Positions 11,331 to 22,689 of a stretch of DNA of 64,000 nt are shown one piece after another. The translations under genes were made by a program, and so were the position numbers. How positions within the stretch are numbered: position 1 is the first letter of the stretch; each line of letters begins with the position of its first letter. This DNA is from Desmodus rotundus (lineage: Eukaryota > Chordata > Mammalia > Chiroptera > Phyllostomidae). The DNA lies in NCBI RefSeq assembly GCF_022682495.2, contig NC_071392.1, positions 137,526,818 through 137,590,817 of the forward strand, in the 5' to 3' direction. Under the pieces are notes generated by a model. That model made no database searches. It saw only the letters and a program-made list of their open reading frames with translations, and was not told the DNA's origin.

Positions 11331-11449
11331 TTCAGCCATTCTTTGTTCATTCTGGGGTTCTTGTAGTGTTTACTAGACAAATGTACATTGTGAATCACCA
11401 CAGATGATAATATAATCAACATTTCCCAAATGTACTTTCTTTGGGAAAC

Positions 11450-12070
11450 TCCTTGACAAATTAAAGATGATTGCCAATTCTTTGGCTCTACTCCCCCATA
11501 CTCCCTCAGTCTGGGTGGGCTCTGTGACCACTTTGATTAGCACAATACAGTGGAATTGATGCTGGGCCAGTTTATTGCACAAACTTCAAGAAACAGGCAG
11601 AGTCCACTTCCTGTCTTTTGGAATGCTCCCTTTGGAGGAACCCAATAGCCATGTAAGAGGTCTGAATACCCTGTAACTGCCCCATAAGCCCAAGCTAGCC
11701 ATGTAGGGAGGCTGTGTGAGAAGAGAGGGAGGCTCACCTAGCCCCGGCTCTTCCAATAATCCCAGCTCAGGCATCAGACATGTCAGTAATGCCATCTTGG
11801 AAATTGGAGCCCCAACAGAAGCAAATGCAAGAGAAAACAAACAAACAAGGAAGCAAGCCAACAACCAGAACCAAGACCCCTGGGATATGGTAATAAGGAA
11901 GCCTTCCCAGACATCTCCAGCCATTTGAGAAAAATAGTTGATGATACTGTGAAGCAGACAAGAGCCATTCCCACTCTACTCTCCAAACCATAAAGTCTTT
12001 AGCACAATAAAATGGTTAGTCATACCACTAAATATAGGATTATTTGTCACTCAGCAATAGATAACAATTA
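11450..12070 (+). mobile_element. MLT1-type MaLR solo LTR
   Basis: Sense MLT1 pattern: 'ttttggaatgctccctttgg', 'agccatgtaagaggtctgaa', 'gcccaagctagccatgta', 'ggcatcagacatgtcagta', 'aataaaatggttagtcatac' and the terminus 'cagcaatagataaca'. No internal region was found, so it is a solo LTR. Several overlapping antisense reading frames (11537-11991) are by-products of this LTR. Confidence 0.85.
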
Positions 12071-12094
12071 TACCTCTTTTTTATCCATAGATGG

Positions 12095-12306
12095 TGATAT
12101 AGGAGGTTTAAGATCATTTGGCTTTAGAATCAGGATACAAAAAACTCTTTAATTTACTAAGGATGCCACCTTGGGAAATGACAAGGCCAAACTGAGTTTT
12201 CTCATTAGTATACACACCTTACTGAGTTTGGAGACTAAAATGAGACTGTACCTGTAACATGCTTAGTACCATGTCTGGTATGCAGTAAGTGTTCGGCAAT
12301 AATTGA
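12095..12306 (+). mobile_element. MIR SINE
   Basis: Sense MIR with 'gagactaaaatgagactgta' and 'catgcttagtaccatgtctgg' followed by a 'gtaagtgttcggcaataatt' tail. Confidence 0.7.
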
Positions 12307-12394
12307 TCCACCCCATCACTGGCCAGCCGGGGCTATGTGGTACAGAAGAGGAGTTTCTGCCCTAAAGAGCATGTGCATTTTTACGTCCTTAATA

Positions 12395-12460
12395 AGAATA
12401 GCCAAATGGCTTTCCAAAAAGTATAAACCAGTTTATACTCACTTGTTTAGTATGAAAGTT
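12395..12460 (+). mobile_element. Short L1M-like relic
   Basis: The run 'agccaaatggctttccaaaa' and 'gtttatactcacttgttt' resembles an old L1 3'UTR block. Very short. Confidence 0.35.
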
Positions 12461-12467
12461 GAGCAAA

Positions 12468-12712
12468 CTTTTTATTCTAGAGTAGAGCTTGGAAACCTTA
12501 TTCTGTATGGGGCCAGACAGTAAACATTTTGGGTTTTGTGGGCCATGTGATTTCTGTCACAACTACTCAGCTCCAGTGTTTAAATCTGAAAGTGACCACA
12601 GACCATCTGTGAACAAATGGACATGGCTATTTGAAGTAAAACTTTGTTTATAAAACTTGAGACGGGCTGGATTTTGTTTGCAGGATTTAGCTTGTCAACC
12701 TCTGTTCTAGAC
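12468..12712. mobile_element. Non-autonomous hAT-type MER element
   Basis: Contains 'ggggccagacagtaaacatt', 'tgtgggccatgtgatttctg', 'cacaactactcagctccagt' and 'gtaaaactttgtttataaaa', a well-known short interspersed mammalian DNA-transposon pattern. The family name (MER3/MER45 region of the hAT group) is uncertain. It has no coding capacity. Confidence 0.6.
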
Positions 12713-13109
12713 ATTGGACCCGGAGAGTTTTCACCCTGGGGATGTCTTCCTAAGTGTTGAAAAAATGAGAAATTAGTATTTCCTGGACCCTAGATGCCGT
12801 TGTAGGCTTTTTGTTTCCAAGACAAATTTGCTACTTTCCTTGGCAGATGTATATGAGTACTCAGAGTGGGGTAGCTTCAATCTTTTTACATTACTTCCTG
12901 CAAGATTAGCTACATCAGCTGCTTCTACAAACTTAATTGGTAATGATCTATACACAAAGTATATATACTCTAGTACTTGGTTAAACTTGCAATTAGGGAA
13001 GTCAGCTCTTTTCTTGAAGCAAAAGTGATTTGGATTCTTTTTTAAGCACAAAGTAGATATTCAAACTTAACTAAAGCAGCAAGCATAATCACTAAATATA
13101 GACAGTGAG

Positions 13110-13260
13110 CTTTGACAGAAAAAGGCCTTGGTTAGCAAAGAAAATGCCTGAATTTCGCTTCCAGTTTTAGCTAACTAGCAGTGTGACTTTGGGGAAGTCA
13201 TACTCCGGGCCTCAGTGTATCATAAACTTATAAAGTTGGACTAAAAATTGCCTCCTTGGC
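13110..13260 (+). mobile_element. MIR SINE
   Basis: Sense MIR core 'ctaactagcagtgtgactttgg' followed by 'gggcctcagtgtatc'. Confidence 0.7.
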
Positions 13261-13339
13261 TGCCTTAAAACATGTAGAAAAGTATAAAATGACACATGAA
13301 ATTTATAAATCTCATATTTTATTATAGTTAACTGTTTAT

Positions 13340-13700
13340 GTGTCATCTCCAAAATTAGAATATGAGCTCCTTGGAGACAGGGGGTGATGTCTTATGCATT
13401 TTTATTGATTCCAGAGAGAGGAAAAAGGAGGAGAAAGAAAGGGAAAGAAACATTGATGTGAGAGAGCAACATTGATCAGTTGCCTCTTGCACCCCCCTGA
13501 CTGAGGACTGAACTTGCAACCCAGACATGTGCCCTGACTGGAATTCAAACTGTGACCTGGTTTGCAGGATGACGCCCCACCAACTGAACCACACCAGCCA
13601 GCTCTGTCTTATGTATTTTTAAACCCCCATTTACTGGCACAGAGCTAAGCATACTGAGGAATCTGTAAATGCTTGCAAAATGAATAACTGAATGGATAGA
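13340..13700 (+). mobile_element. L2 LINE 3' end, split by a Ves SINE
   Basis: 'atgagctccttggagacag' before and 'tttactggcacagagctaag' plus 'tgaataactgaatggatag' after the Ves form one L2 3' tail in sense orientation. The element predates the Ves insertion. Confidence 0.7.
13405..13604 (-). mobile_element. Ves SINE, older subtype (antisense)
   Basis: A Ves variant with an extra 'gtgagagagcaacattgatc' block between the GA-rich part and the body. Target duplications tgtcttatgcattttta (13388-13404) and tgtcttatgtattttta (13605-13621) differ at one base. Its own age is greater than that of the Ves at 6886. Confidence 0.88.
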
Positions 13701-14284
13701 TGAATATAAGACTTTGTCAACATTACAATGAATAAGAGCAGAAATTAAAAGGAGATTTATTATCCTTAAGCAAATCAATAAATTTTGAAAAATATTTAAA
13801 AGACTCTGAGTGGGGTATTATTTGCAGCAGAAAATTCACTGAGCCATCTTCACTCAATCCCTGAGATATGAAAAGACTTGGTGTCTTATGGGACTCACTC
13901 TATTTCCAGCCGTCAGTCAACTTTTGTTCTGAGAGTACATATTAGGTATAGATATTGGTCTTATTTTTAAACTAAAAATGGCTGCTTTGGCCAAAAACTG
14001 TATATATATAGTTAACTTGTAGCCTTAATGGGAATAAGAGAAAAAAAAATCACTGTTGTTTTTTATTGTTATGATTAAAAGTAATAATACTTCTTTAAGA
14101 AACCCAAAATGAAATTAAAATGGATAGATTAAATAAGCACCTAAAAAGTTAACTCAGTACAATTGATGCTTTAAGGCAATGCCACTTAGAGGAGAATTGT
14201 CTAGCTTTTTATACAGTGATACTTTTCTTCTTCTTCACTTGTCAAGATGGCCACCCTTGAAGGAAACTTAAAAATTTTTTTTCT

Positions 14285-14509
14285 CTTTTAATAGTATTTT
14301 TAAATTTTTATTTATTTATTTATTTTTAGAGAGAGGGGAAGAAAGGGAGAAAGAGAAGGAAAGAAACATCAATGTATGGTTGCCTCTCACATACCCCCTA
14401 TGGGGGCCCTGGTCCACAACCCAGGCATGTGCCTTGATTGGGAATCAAACCAGCAACCCTTTGGTTCACAGGCTGGCACTCAATCCACTGAGCAACACCA
14501 GCCAGGGCT
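14285..14509 (-). mobile_element. Ves SINE (antisense)
   Basis: Reversed Ves with a T-rich tail, GA-rich block and 'ccagccagggc' end. A partial target duplication (tgaaggaaact near 14258, tggaaggaaact near 14512) flanks it. Confidence 0.92.
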
Positions 14510-14514
14510 GCTGG

Positions 14515-15109
14515 AAGGAAACTCTTAGAGACTTAGAAAACGTTGGATTTCTCCACTTGGCAGACCCATGGGACCAAAGTACCTGGTGCCATGACATTTT
14601 ATATCCAATCTGATGAACTGGTCAGCAGCTTACAAATAAGTGTTCCTCTCAAAAGATCTTTCATAAGGAGAGGTTTCTGTGGATATGACTGTTGAATAAT
14701 AGACATACTTAAAGGACTGAGTGCTAATTTGCATGAAGCAAATGCTTTCCTTGGTGGTACTGTGGATTTTAGTGTCATCAAGTGAGGAGATTGCGTTAGC
14801 CCTCCTTATCAGGGGCACACTGAACTTACTGTTAAGGAGTAGATAGCCAGGATCTTAAATTAAGAATTGTTAGATTGCTATTCAGAATTATTGTTTTTCT
14901 CCTGAAAATGCAGGAGAGGAACCTTATTCCTTTCTCAGCAATGCCTTGCTGTGATACCAGCTACCTTAGAACAGAGAATTTACATAGAACTTTGCTTTCC
15001 TGATTAGCATATTTTTGCATAATTCTTACTGTAGATACCTCACCTCTTTTCCTCCTTTGAAAGACACTGGTCATGGGATAGACTTGATAGTGCCTTTTTG
15101 GTGTGTATA
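14515..15109. other. Unique sequence, nothing identified
   Basis: No repeat or gene recognised in this roughly 600 bp interval, which ends at the TA target site of the mariner element. Confidence 0.45.
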
Positions 15110-15306
15110 TATGAGGTCTGTCCAGAAAAATTCCAGCCATTGTTAATATCATGAGAAGAGTTTGCGAGATGTCAGTATAAATTGGCAGCCGAGAAGAGTG
15201 GATTGGAATGCACATGGGTGAACAATGAAAACTTCACTGTACTAGTCAGTGCGGGTGGTAGACACCATTGAATGAACACATGTACTGTGTGGCTATTGCA
15301 TTCAAG

Positions 15307-15480
15307 ATGACTGAGACAGCAGAGCAAAGAATCTGCATCAAATTTTGCATTAAGCTTGAACATGCCTCCGTGGAAATAGTCGGATGATTCAGAAGGCTTT
15401 TGAGGATGATGCAATGAGTGCAGCAGAAATAAAAGGGTGGCACAGACATTTCAAAGTTGCAGCAAGACCAAGACCATGTT
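15307..15480 (+). pseudogene. Mariner transposase, N-terminal part (broken)
   Basis: Opens with MTETAEQRICIKFCIKLEHA, the DNA-binding N-terminus of a mariner transposase. It hits a stop about 25 codons in and resumes in another frame as FEDDAMSAAEIKGWHRHF. This part would bind the terminal repeats. The sequence then jumps into the later catalytic domain. Confidence 0.85.
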
Positions 15481-15960
15481 AACTGTGTTACTTGATTGGG
15501 AAAGTTTGTTAATCACAAGTTCGCCCCTCCAGGCCCAACAATTAATAAGGAGTACTACCTCATTGTTCCTCATAGGCTGAGAGATACAATACAACAGAAA
15601 CATCTGCAGCTATGGACAACTGGAGGTTGGCATCTTCGTCATGATAACAATCCCACTCATGCATCACATTGTCTCGTGCAGAATTTTTCTGAGAAACATC
15701 AAATCACCCAGATGACTCGGCCCCCTTACAGTGTAGATATGGCATCCTGTGACTTCTGGATTTTCCCAAAATAAAATCGTCTTTGAAAGGGAAGAAATTT
15801 CAGACCATCAATGAGATTCAGGAAAATATGATGGAGCAGCTGCTGGTGATTCCAACAAAGGATTTTCAGAGTGTTTTCAACAGTGGGAGAGACACTGGGA
15901 GAACTGTGTGAGGTCCCAAGGTTTCCACTTTGACGGGGACTGAGGCATCATTTTCCTATG
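15481..15960 (+). pseudogene. Mariner transposase, C-terminal catalytic part (broken)
   Basis: After the internal deletion the frame shows HDNNPTH (second catalytic aspartate) and MASCDFWIFPK (third aspartate), the last two acids of the DD34D triad. By my count there is one residue more than usual between them. The first aspartate block is missing with the deletion. A stop follows IFPK at about 15772; downstream KKFQTINEIQENMMEQL-type sequence is still readable. Not functional. Confidence 0.88.
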
Positions 15961-16049
15961 CACAATGTCTCTTGTATCTTGTATCTTCAATAAAAGTCTC
16001 TATTTTTCTTATTGCATGGCTGGATACTTTCTGGACAGACCTTGTACAC

Positions 16050-16535
16050 ATCAATGTCCCCAGGACAGAGAATTAAGGAAACTGGTCTTTCCCATCTTTC
16101 ATTTGTCTGAGTTTGCATAGTTCTCTTAATAGGGGACATTTTCCTTTTTTTTTTTAACTTTTAGGAAACCTGAAATGTAGATAGAGTATATGATATCATC
16201 CTGGGCTGGGAGAAGTGCAAACTAAGAAGGTGAAGTGACTAGAACAATCTATGATAACTATTCTACCACAACCTATAATTCTCTTATTTTAAGTAAAAAC
16301 TTCAGAAATGACTTTAAGGAATAAAACATGGGAGTCCTTTATTGTGAGTTTACAGCAGATCCCTCAGAGTCACATGTAGTCACTTCTTTACACTGAGCTA
16401 CAGACTAATATTCTCCAACTCTATATTGTGAAACCTCCTTCATGGATTGTAAGTCAACACAGTGGTGACAGGGGTAGGTAATGCTGTCCACGCATTTAAA
16501 CCTGCTAATGGGAATCTCAGGCTTTGTTTCCCAGC
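16050..16535. other. Unique sequence, nothing identified
   Basis: No recognised repeat or coding sequence. Confidence 0.4.
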
Positions 16536-16539
16536 ATTA

Positions 16540-16925
16540 TAACTATTTTCAAACCCACAGAAAAGTTGAAAGGATTTTACAGTTAACACCCATATGACCA
16601 CCCACAGATCGTCAACATGAAATGCTATATTTGCTTTAACTTACCCATCGCTCTATCCAGTCATCAGACCATTTCAATTTGACACAGTCTGAAGTAAATT
16701 ACAAATATTAGAACACATCTTCCTAAATACCTCGGTATGCATGTCATTAACTAAATTTCAGTATTTGTTCAGTTTTTTCTTTTGATGTAAAACTTAACGT
16801 ATTATAAAGTACAAAAATATTTACTATACATTTGCTGAGTTTTGAGTAATTCACATACCAGTATAACCCCAAACACTACCAACATACAGAACATAACTTT
16901 CCCCCAGAATATTTCCATCACTCAG
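16540..16925. mobile_element. Old L1M-type 3'UTR relic
   Basis: Blocks such as 'cacagaaaagttgaaaggat', 'gtatgcatgtcattaactaa' and 'atacagaacataactttccc' in this order are typical of an old, noncoding L1M-type region. Orientation and subfamily are not resolved. Confidence 0.5.
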
Positions 16926-17119
16926 AGAATTCTGAGTAAGCCTTTGCTAATAATTAACTGATTTGGAGGTGTACTGCAAAAGCCTTCTTCTTGGTTTGCT
17001 TTCTTTGGTTTTCTGTGTTAACTTTGGATGGCCACTAGTGGGGAAGAGGAAGATGATCTAGTTTGGGGTTCTGTGTGTGTTTGTGTAACCGTTTGGGATA
17101 TCAATGGATAGCTGATTGG

Positions 17120-17330
17120 GTCAATGGAGAGATGTCTTACTGGCTGTGTTACCACAGGAAAATGCACGAGCCTCTGTGCCTCGTTTTCTCAAGCATACAA
17201 TAAGAATGGTAGTAAAATCTACTGCAGAGGCATGTTGAAGGGATGCAATGAGTTAATTTCACGAATCATTTCACAGACCGACTACTGCCTGGCATGGAAG
17301 AGAGGTTCGGCACCTGTTAGCACTCTAACT
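17120..17330 (+). mobile_element. MIR SINE
   Basis: Sense MIR: 'cctctgtgcctcgttttctc', 'gggatgcaatgagttaattt', 'ctgcctggcatggaa'. The plus-strand frame across 17124-17522 overlaps this and is not a gene. Confidence 0.7.
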
Positions 17331-18185
17331 CATGCCATAGCTGCGGTGGCTTTTGTGGTGAAATGCAGAGAGGACACCTCATTCAACGCTCTGCCGTGTT
17401 CTATGGGAGCCAGAGTACAGAATTACTGTCTCTGTGACTGTGGCAGTGAGAAGCTCCTCAGTGGCAAGCTGTGGGGACAGTGGCAAGGTATTAGAAGGCC
17501 AGGCCATCCTGGGGCTGAATAACAATCTGGTGACCCTTCTGTCAGTTCTGGGCCTTATCACAGACAGTTTCCCCTCCTTAGGGCACCAGGAGCTGAGCAT
17601 CCAGAGAGCAGCAAACTTAATTAACTTTAAGTAAGGGCAGCACAGAGGAAGAAATAATGGTCAGAAGCTCCAAACTCCCTAATTAAAATGCAGAAGGCAC
17701 CGTGTGTCACATCCAACTCAGCAGCCTCATTCATGGAAGATGCCTCCCATTTGAGTTTCTACAATGTGTCTTTGCAAAAACTGATCCTTGACCCAAAAAG
17801 CAAGACAAAAGGAAGAGGGAGGTACACTTTGCTCTGCATGCATTTAATGCATCTTCAATCCACCAGGGAACTCCCTCTTCCTTTGATCTTATGGAACTTT
17901 AGGACTGGGCTTGCACATTAAATCTTTCCATTCAGGTCTATAAGGAGCTTTTTCAAAGATCAAGTATGTCTTCAGACTTGACTGTTCCAGGGGACAGACG
18001 GGAATTTAATCATATTTTTTGTCACACACTGTGAGCTGTGACTCCTGAAGCCATTCCCCAGGCAGGTCAAAGAGTAGATAGGTGGATATTTTTAGCCTTT
18101 CTGTACTCTCAGAGATCTTTTAGATCTTAAACATGGTGCAGAAAAGGTTCAGCTGACACAGGCAGAAGGGCTGTGATACTCCTGG
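17331..18185. other. Unique sequence, nothing identified
   Basis: No recognised repeat or exon in about 850 bp. Short frames on both strands overlap one another without homology. Confidence 0.4.
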
Positions 18186-18189
18186 AAAG

Positions 18190-18400
18190 AAAGCGGGTTT
18201 CAAAGTCAGGTAGGCCTGGTTTAGAATGCTAGTCTGAGCACCTACCAGCTGTGTGACCTCAGAGGTCACTTCTTTTTGAGGTTTAGTTGTCTCACCTGTA
18301 TAATGGATACAACACTGACAACCTCACAGAGTCCCAGTGAAGACTAAATGAGATAATATACATGAACTTCTAGCGCATGCCTGGCAGGCAGTAGGGGCTG
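18190..18400 (+). mobile_element. MIR SINE
   Basis: Sense MIR: 'agctgtgtgacctcagaggtc', 'gtttagttgtctcacctgta', 'actaaatgagataatataca', 'cctggcaggcagta'. Confidence 0.85.
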
Positions 18401-18404
18401 GAAT

Positions 18405-19160
18405 ATGGAGGCTAACGATACTAAGAATGACAATAATACACCAGCACGGTACTACACTGTCTGGCCCCTACAGAGAATCATAGTAAGTCTGGAATTTTTT
18501 TTTTTTAGCTCTGCCCAACTAGGTACTAAGACCCCAATTATTCAGGAATGGAATGAGTTATTTATTCAGGTATTCAGCTATTCAGCTAAAAAAATCTGCA
18601 TATAAACATTAGTCAAGACTCTTTGAATGCAGAAAATTGTATCAGCCTCTAGACAAAGGAAAGACAGACATTTCCAGTCCTTTTATGAGGGAACTTAAAA
18701 TCCTGTTGCTGAGAAATATTACATATTCTGAACCATTAAAGCCTTTACATTTAAGGCATAAATTTTCATGCCGTTTGTGCGGTTTTGAAATGCACAAAGT
18801 GAAATGTAAAAGAAAAAACCCAGCCCTCACTCTGTAAAATGTCATGTTATATAACTAATAGGAAAATGAGAGATGAGAGAATTTTCACATGCTATTTAAT
18901 TCTATTCACAGTGGAAACATATTTAGTCTGAGTGAGCCTAAACATGAATATAGAAGTGCTTCAGCCAAGAAGGATTTAACTGCTGAAAAGGGGTAATAAC
19001 ATGATGTACTTTAGAAATTTAAAGCTACAAGAATAATGACAATTGCCTAGTTTTAATGGTTTTCATTTTCCGTTTTCCTTAGGCTATATCTATATAGCCA
19101 AAAAGGGAGTGAGGGCACATAAAATTTAATCATTTGATCTGCTGCTTCAGATCAACTTTT
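18405..19160. other. Unique AT-rich sequence, nothing identified
   Basis: No repeat or exon recognised. The frames near 18405-18845 on opposite strands carry no known motif. Confidence 0.4.
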
Positions 19161-19168
19161 TCTTAATT

Positions 19169-19207
19169 ATAACAACAACGATGATGATGATGATGATGAT
19201 GATGATA
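19169..19207 (+). repeat. (GAT)n microsatellite
   Basis: Short (AAC)n followed by about nine uninterrupted gat units, directly before an antisense MIR relic. Confidence 0.9.
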
Positions 19208-19209
19208 GC

Positions 19210-19305
19210 AGTTAAAACATTTGTATTCCTTATGAGCCAAGCACTTTCTAAACATTTTCTTTCTGAATCTCCACAACAGCCTTAGTGGCTAAATAACTGT
19301 CAAAA
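19210..19305 (-). mobile_element. MIR SINE fragment (antisense)
   Basis: 'gagccaagcactttctaaac' followed by 'ctccacaacagccttagtgg' matches the MIR tail half on the minus strand. Confidence 0.6.
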
Positions 19306-20120
19306 CCAAATGATTAGGAAGTGATGGAGACAGGATATGGAAGGACTTTATCCTGTTGGAGGGAATGCATGTTCTTTGTTTCTTGAAAGCACCTATATGT
19401 AGATCAAAAAGAGAGGCAAATGAAAACTAGAATGAGGTTTTCAGATTCCTAACTATGTAGATCTATGTGTCAATGTTTTCAGACTTCTTTAATAGGAAAA
19501 ATGGCTCAGTGAGGAACTGGTGTTATTTCTCTGCTTCCTTGTGTTTTAGGCTTGAACCATGTACTTCTAACACAAGTTCCTCCCCTCCTCTTTGTAAACC
19601 CTCTCCCTGGTCCCATGCAGAAATAAGCCTAGCACCATGCACTGAAAAGCGGGACTGAGCTGAACTCTCAAATACCATCTCCAGCAGCTCATCTTTCTTC
19701 TGAGATAAGAGGCATAATGGGCACACTTGCCAATGGTCCAGATGATTGAAGACAAGCAAAAATGCTTTGGATGCTGTGGAGATGGGACTAATATTCCACC
19801 ATTGAGATCTGATTTTAAAATACATCAAAGCAAAGATCTGGAATTGCCTTACTCTACCACACAAGAGGGATTAATTGGAATAAGCTAAATGCTAAATGAA
19901 TTGTGCGTAGAGGAACAGATTGAAGAGGCTTTTAAAAATAAGGAGGGACAACAATGGTCAACAACTTTCTTTTCTTTTGGGGTTTACTGCATAACCTATT
20001 CTAACTAGTGACTTTGGTGACTAAACACTATCTGCCTCTTCTTTAGCTTGCTCTTTAAGGCTACTTCCCATTGATAATAAAGAAGTGGTCTTTAGTTTAA
20101 GGCACCACAAGAGCCACATT
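19306..20120. other. Unique sequence with one 113-codon frame, no gene supported
   Basis: No repeat family recognised. The minus-strand frame at 19523-19864 has no recognisable domain and overlaps another frame, so it is treated as chance. Confidence 0.4.
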
Positions 20121-20124
20121 CGGG

Positions 20125-20355
20125 TAATCGGTAGTATAGTAGCTTTGACATCTGACAGGCTTAGTTTTGCTGCTTACTGGCTGTTCAACTTAAGCAAGTT
20201 ACATAACCTTGCTGAGATTCAGTTTCTTCATCAGTAGGAAAATGATGACTAGCTGGCAAGTTGATTGTGAGAACTGATGAGCTCCCATACTTAAACTCAT
20301 AATAAAATGTCTCCCAGAGAGCAGAGGCTTAGTAAATGATAGTTGTTATGATGAT
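20125..20355 (+). mobile_element. MIR SINE
   Basis: Full-length-looking sense MIR: 'ggtagtatagtagctttgac', 'aacttaagcaagttacataacc', 'gagattcagtttcttcatca', tail 'aggcttagtaaatgatag'. Confidence 0.85.
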
Positions 20356-20599
20356 TATCTTATACTTTGGAGTCAGTAATTTGTCTCCGAGAATTATATA
20401 TTTAGCTCAGAGATTGGATGCTAAAATGATATTATTTTTATTGTTGTTGTTGTCCAGGTAAAAGAACTAGTGACTTTATGCTATTGTTATTAATATAGGG
20501 TTATACCAACTATTGGTGATGACAAAGGATACACAGAATTCAATAATTAGTATTAATTCAATATAAAAACATGCATGATATATGGATGGTAACAGGTAA

Positions 20600-20825
20600 A
20601 TAACAGCCAAGGTTTATGGACTGTCTGCTCTTTACAAGCATAATACTGAAATGTCTTTACCTTATCTTCTTGATCCCTTAAATAACCCTCCAAAAGGGTA
20701 TTATGTCCATTTTATAGATAAAGCAACTGAAGCTCTAAGAAGGTCCACATTGGTAGGTAGGTAAGTTGTAATTTGAATTCGCTTCCACTTGCTTGCAAAA
20801 TACGTCTTTAACCCCTAACCTACTG
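20600..20825 (-). mobile_element. MIR SINE (antisense)
   Basis: 'gtccattttatagataaagc' and 'ctgaagctctaagaaggtc' lie in the minus-strand MIR order. Confidence 0.75.
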
Positions 20826-21209
20826 ACTCAGAGTGAAGCCACCTTGACCTCTACCCTGTCAACCTCTGAGGGTTCTCAGGAAGATACAGGAAGATTGCAT
20901 ATGTCCATGCAGTGACCCTGCAGACACTGGAAGGAATAGAGAACAGTGAGATACTATCATTGTTCCTTTTATAATGATCTCATATTTAGGCTGCATTTTG
21001 TTAACACAGCCTGGGCTTTCCATGAAGTAAGAGGAAAGATGCATTACAGTAGGTATTCATTCTATTAGAAAAACAGAACTCCAGAAACAACAAAACAGGA
21101 ACTCAGTGAGGAAGTTGACTTGTACTGCACAGACTGCATGGAGGGGCCTGGCTCATTCATGGGTTGCGGTGCTTCCTTTTGTTGATTTCTCCCAATGAGA
21201 AGCCTGTAG

Positions 21210-21455
21210 AGGGGCAGCCCCATTTAGTGATCAGGAACACAGTCTCTGGAGTTGGGCAGCTGAGATCAGATCCCAGGCCTGACACTCACTGAGCATGTAA
21301 TCTTGCACCTTTCTAGGCTTCCATTTTCTTATCCATAAAATGGGGCTGATAGTGTTTATCTCTTAGGGGTTTGTGTGGATTAAATAATAATGCAGGGAAA
21401 CCACTGGGCACCATGCCTGGACCATCAAAAGCATTTAGTGTGGTAGCTGTTACTT
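21210..21455 (+). mobile_element. MIR SINE
   Basis: Sense MIR: 'gtgatcaggaacacagtctc', 'tgtaatcttgcacctttctag', 'cttatccataaaatggggctg', 'caccatgcctgg'. Confidence 0.85.
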
Positions 21456-21459
21456 AGAG

Positions 21460-22185
21460 AAATATCTTTCACATAGGAATGGTTTCAAATGAGAAATTGA
21501 AACACAAATACCTAGTTTTAAAAAAAGCTCTTAAAAGTTAAGTATTAAAATCAAAAAAGTAAAATGTCCAGTGTGAGTTTATTTTGTTACTTTTATGCTT
21601 TGCTGAAGGCCTTTCAGGATTCCTAATTAGGGGCGATAGGAGTTTGTATCTGCATTGAGGAATTTCATTTCCATTAGTAATGGGAGCATGGCCACGCCCT
21701 GGACCACCCCTTGCCATGGAGACTAACATGGCTCAGCTCACAAAGTCCCTGAATGTTTAGCAGTTTTCCAAAGCCTGGCGACAAACCAGAGGAAAAGATA
21801 CAAGTGAATCCAGCAAAGGTGGGGACCCAAGGGGCTGTGGTATCACCCCTAATGCTGAGCAAGTTCTCAGTAATTTTATCTGCTGGGACCTCAGCATCAC
21901 TTCTCGTGTTAATAAGCTGTCTGGCAAAAAATAATGCTGTCAGCAAAATGTAGGGGGAAATAAACCCGATGCAAAATAATGATTGCATTCTGCCCCTAAA
22001 GGTGTGTGGTCCTTTGCAGTCATTGCATACCACATTCTTTTGAGGCTGGGAGTTGACCGGTAACTTCAGAAGGAAGAAAAGGAGAAATAATTTGTCCAGC
22101 CTATGAGATTGTACGTAGGGAAGTAAGTCTGGACTGCCCATGAGAACCTTTGGCAGTGGATCCAGCTCAGCTGCAAAATGAACAT
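21460..22185. other. Unique sequence with a 174-codon antisense frame, no gene supported
   Basis: The minus-strand frame 21674-22198 is one of the longest outside mobile elements but has no recognisable domain, and no splice or promoter context can be assigned. No repeat was recognised. Confidence 0.35.
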
Positions 22186-22189
22186 GTGA

Positions 22190-22345
22190 TGTGTCCAAGC
22201 TCCATCACCTCTGAGCCCCTGGACTCAGTTTCTTCACCTTTGAGATGAAGGGGTTCTAAAGGGAAGCTGAACCCCAGAATGCAGAGACTGGTGAATCCTT
22301 AGTACTCAGAGCTGTGCCTGACCCAAAGTAAGTGGTGATAGATCA
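22190..22345 (+). mobile_element. MIR SINE fragment
   Basis: 'ctggactcagtttcttcacct' with 'tgagatgaaggggttctaaa' and a diverged tail. Confidence 0.55.
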
Positions 22346-22689
22346 CATACATATTCTTGCTGTTAAACTAGGAGAATTAATAAGCTCCTCTACTTTATGA
22401 AAGAGGCCCCATTCTATGAGCCTATCCAAGGAGCTCTGATTCTAAGACCAGCCAGTGACTCTTCACAGGAAATAACTCTCCCTCCCCAAAGCCAGGCTAA
22501 CAGCGCATGCTGACTCCACATGGGCAAAGAATCTCAGCCCAGAGCACAGGGAATCCTTCTCAGAATTATAGGGCTGGGAGGGACAACTGAGGTCCTCCTT
22601 CTCTGAGTCACCATCACAACATCTGCCCTGAGTGACAAAGCAGGAGTATTTGGAGGAAAGCCAGCGGCTCTCTGGGGAATAGCAATACC

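Larger units (their letters stand above)
15112..16044 (+). mobile_element. Mariner DNA transposon, internally deleted
   Basis: A 933 bp Tc1/mariner element flanked by TA (15110-15111 and 16045-16046). The left terminal repeat starts tgaggtctgtccagaaa; the right one, reversed, reads caaggtctgtccagaaag, continuing with similarity through 'ccagcca'. Autonomous mariners are about 1.3 kb; a gap of roughly 0.35-0.4 kb in the transposase accounts for the difference. Both ends remain, so it could once have been mobilised in trans. Confidence 0.9.

Noticed and set aside
11537..11991. Several overlapping antisense frames of 66-112 codons
   Set aside because: They lie entirely in an MLT1-type LTR, in different frames, with no domain. 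By-products of the LTR sequence.
17124..17522. 132-codon plus-strand frame rich in cysteine
   Set aside because: Its first half is a MIR SINE; the cysteine content comes from MIR sequence. No coding signal.
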